A DNA stretch of 51,710 bases from Treponema sp. (GTDB lineage: Bacteria; Spirochaetota; Spirochaetia; Treponematales; Breznakiellaceae). A program made the position numbers and the translations under genes. The notes beneath the pieces are model-generated. The model was not told the origin of the DNA, ran no database searches, and saw only the letters and a program-made list of their open reading frames with translations. Position 1 is the first letter of the stretch. Each line of letters opens with the position of its first letter. Location of the stretch: the NCBI GenBank assembly GCA_009784935.1, contig WQXI01000014.1, forward strand, positions 1-51,710, written 5' to 3'. This document shows, one piece after another, positions 50,628-51,710 of the stretch.

Positions 50628-51710
50628 ATGCAATACGGTTTTTTTGACGATCAAAACAGGGAATACGTTATTACCCGCCCCGACACGCCCTATCCATGGA
50701 TCAACTATTTGGGCTGTGATGATTTTTTTGGGCTTTTTTCCAATACATCGGGCGGTTATTGTTTTTATCGTGACGCAAAAATGCTGCGCCTTACCCGTTA
50801 CCGCTACAACAACGTGCCGACAGACGCAGGCGGCCGCTATTTTTACCTGAAAGACGGCGGCGACACATGGACTCCTTCCTGGATGCCGATGAAGTCAAAG
50901 CTCGATCGCTACGAATGCCGTCATGGCATGGGGTATTCAAAGATTTCTTCCGCGCGTAACGGCTTGGCTTTTACACAAACTTCTTTTGTGCCGCTGCGCG
51001 ATAAATGCGAGATACACAAGATTACGCTTACAAATGACTCAAATATCGATAAAAACATCGACATTTTTTCTTTTGTTGAATTTTGTCTATGGAACGCGCA
51101 GGATGATATGGCTAACTTTCAGCGCAACTTTAGTATCGGCGAAGTTGAGATCGAAGGTTCTCGCATTTATCACAAAACTGAATACCGCGAACGGCGCAAC
51201 CATTATGCGGTGTGGGCAGTTAATACTCCCATTAACGGTTTTGATACCGACAGGCAAACCTTCCTTGGTTTGTACAATGGTTTTGACGCACCGCAAACTC
51301 CGATTAAAGGCGAAGCAAATAATTCAGTCGCTTCGGGCTGGGCGCCGGTCGGCTCTCATCACATTAAAGTAAAACTTTCTGCAGGCGAATCTAAATCGTT
51401 TGTGTTTGTGCTTGGTTATTGCGAAAATGACGAAGACAAAAAATGGGAAAAGCCGGGTATAATAAATAAAAAACCCGCAAACGCACTTTTAGAAAAATAC
51501 AACACGCCAGAAGCTGCGGATAAGGCATTGGCTGAACTAAACGATTACTGGAAAAATATGTTGGGCAAGTTCACAGTAGATGTGTCTGCTTCTTCAAGAG
51601 AAGAAGACAAAAAAATGGAACGCATGGCTGGCGTTTGGAATCAGTACCAGTGTATGGTAACTTTTAATATGTCCCGCAGCGCATCTTATTTTGAATCAGG
51701 GATCGGGCGC
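50628..51710 (+). CDS. GH94 cellobiose/cellodextrin phosphorylase, N-terminal part
   Basis: The frame is open from the ATG to the window end (361 codons), so it continues beyond. It matches the start of GH94 phosphorylases: MQYGFFDDQNREYVITRPDT, YPWINYLGCDDFFGLFSNTS, YRDAKMLRLTRYRYNNVPTD and WNQYQCMVTFNMSRSASYFE. The catalytic Asp lies beyond the window. It splits cellobiose with phosphate to glucose-1-phosphate and glucose in the cytoplasm, saving ATP. AAGGAG lies seven bases before the ATG. Cellobiose is likely, but cellodextrin or other beta-glucan phosphorylases cannot be excluded. Confidence 0.93.
   Translation, partial: MQYGFFDDQNREYVITRPDTPYPWINYLGCDDFFGLFSNTSGGYCFYRDAKMLRLTRYRYNNVPTDAGGRYFYLKDGGDTWTPSWMPMKSKLDRYECRHGMGYSKISSARNGLAFTQTSFVPLRDKCEIHKITLTNDSNIDKNIDIFSFVEFCLWNAQDDMANFQRNFSIGEVEIEGSRIYHKTEYRERRNHYAVWAVNTPINGFDTDRQTFLGLYNGFDAPQTPIKGEANNSVASGWAPVGSHHIKVKLSAGESKSFVFVLGYCENDEDKKWEKPGIINKKPANALLEKYNTPEAADKALAELNDYWKNMLGKFTVDVSASSREEDKKMERMAGVWNQYQCMVTFNMSRSASYFESGIGR

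Noticed and set aside
1-51710. tRNA, rRNA or CRISPR arrays
   Set aside because: I looked for cloverleaf-like intergenic stretches and evenly spaced repeats and saw none; a tRNAscan and a CRISPR finder would be decisive.

Overview
The window looks like a chromosome segment of a spirochaete close to Treponema, most likely a plant-polysaccharide-degrading gut treponeme. This is an inference from gene content. The clues are many lipoproteins with relaxed spirochaete-type lipoboxes, ATPase-less CUT1 sugar importers, a MoxR/DUF58/transglutaminase operon, and a dense set of xylan and cellodextrin genes (GH3, GH11, GH1, GH94). No rRNA, tRNA or CRISPR array was seen, so the assignment rests on proteins alone.

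Layout. 0-5.8 kb: the tail of an unknown gene, then a cytoplasmic GH3 beta-xylosidase and a sugar ABC importer (lipoprotein SBP plus two permeases). 5.8-21.2 kb: mainly housekeeping genes: RecQ-like helicase, tyrS, an acyl-CoA synthetase, clpP and alr, two lipoproteins and a membrane protein leading into mnmE, a DUF4230-like protein, mnmG, a coiled-coil protein, mazG and pth. 21.3-25.3 kb: an AT-rich type IIS restriction-modification cassette with a double-headed adenine methylase and an AlwI-like endonuclease. 25.4-34.9 kb: pfk, a small Cys-rich protein, an FtsK/SpoIIIE translocase, then a MoxR-DUF58-transglutaminase-PQQ-propeller operon. 35-42.8 kb: a second sugar importer (Lpl type, minus strand), GH1 beta-glucosidase, an MFS permease and a lipid-anchored GH11 xylanase. 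42.8-50.5 kb: an AT-rich accessory island with a small heat-shock protein under an apparent sigma-54 promoter, a BrnT/BrnA toxin-antitoxin pair, an XRE repressor facing a six-gene cassette of TPR, solenoid-like and membrane proteins, and an ORF6N-domain gene. The window ends inside a GH94 cellobiose phosphorylase.

How it fits together. A surface xylanase would cut xylan, two lipoprotein-dependent importers and an MFS carrier would take up oligosaccharides, and GH3, GH1 and GH94 would process them in the cytoplasm. Neither importer has its own ATPase, so a shared one must be encoded elsewhere.

Most interesting signals. (1) The XRE-controlled TPR cassette at 44.4-49.6 kb, with a four-site operator in its divergent promoter and a 78-residue protein built of 17-residue repeats. 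(2) A 27-bp palindrome upstream of the ORF6N gene that recurs inside its coding sequence with a compensatory base-pair change. (3) Several genes whose ATG lies 5-7 nt after a good -10 box with no Shine-Dalgarno, suggesting leaderless mRNAs. (4) A sigma-54 promoter before hsp20. (5) A dispersed palindromic repeat that now encodes the start of a lipoprotein signal peptide. Many promoters here are very clear (TTGACA-17-TATAAT), which helped choose starts.
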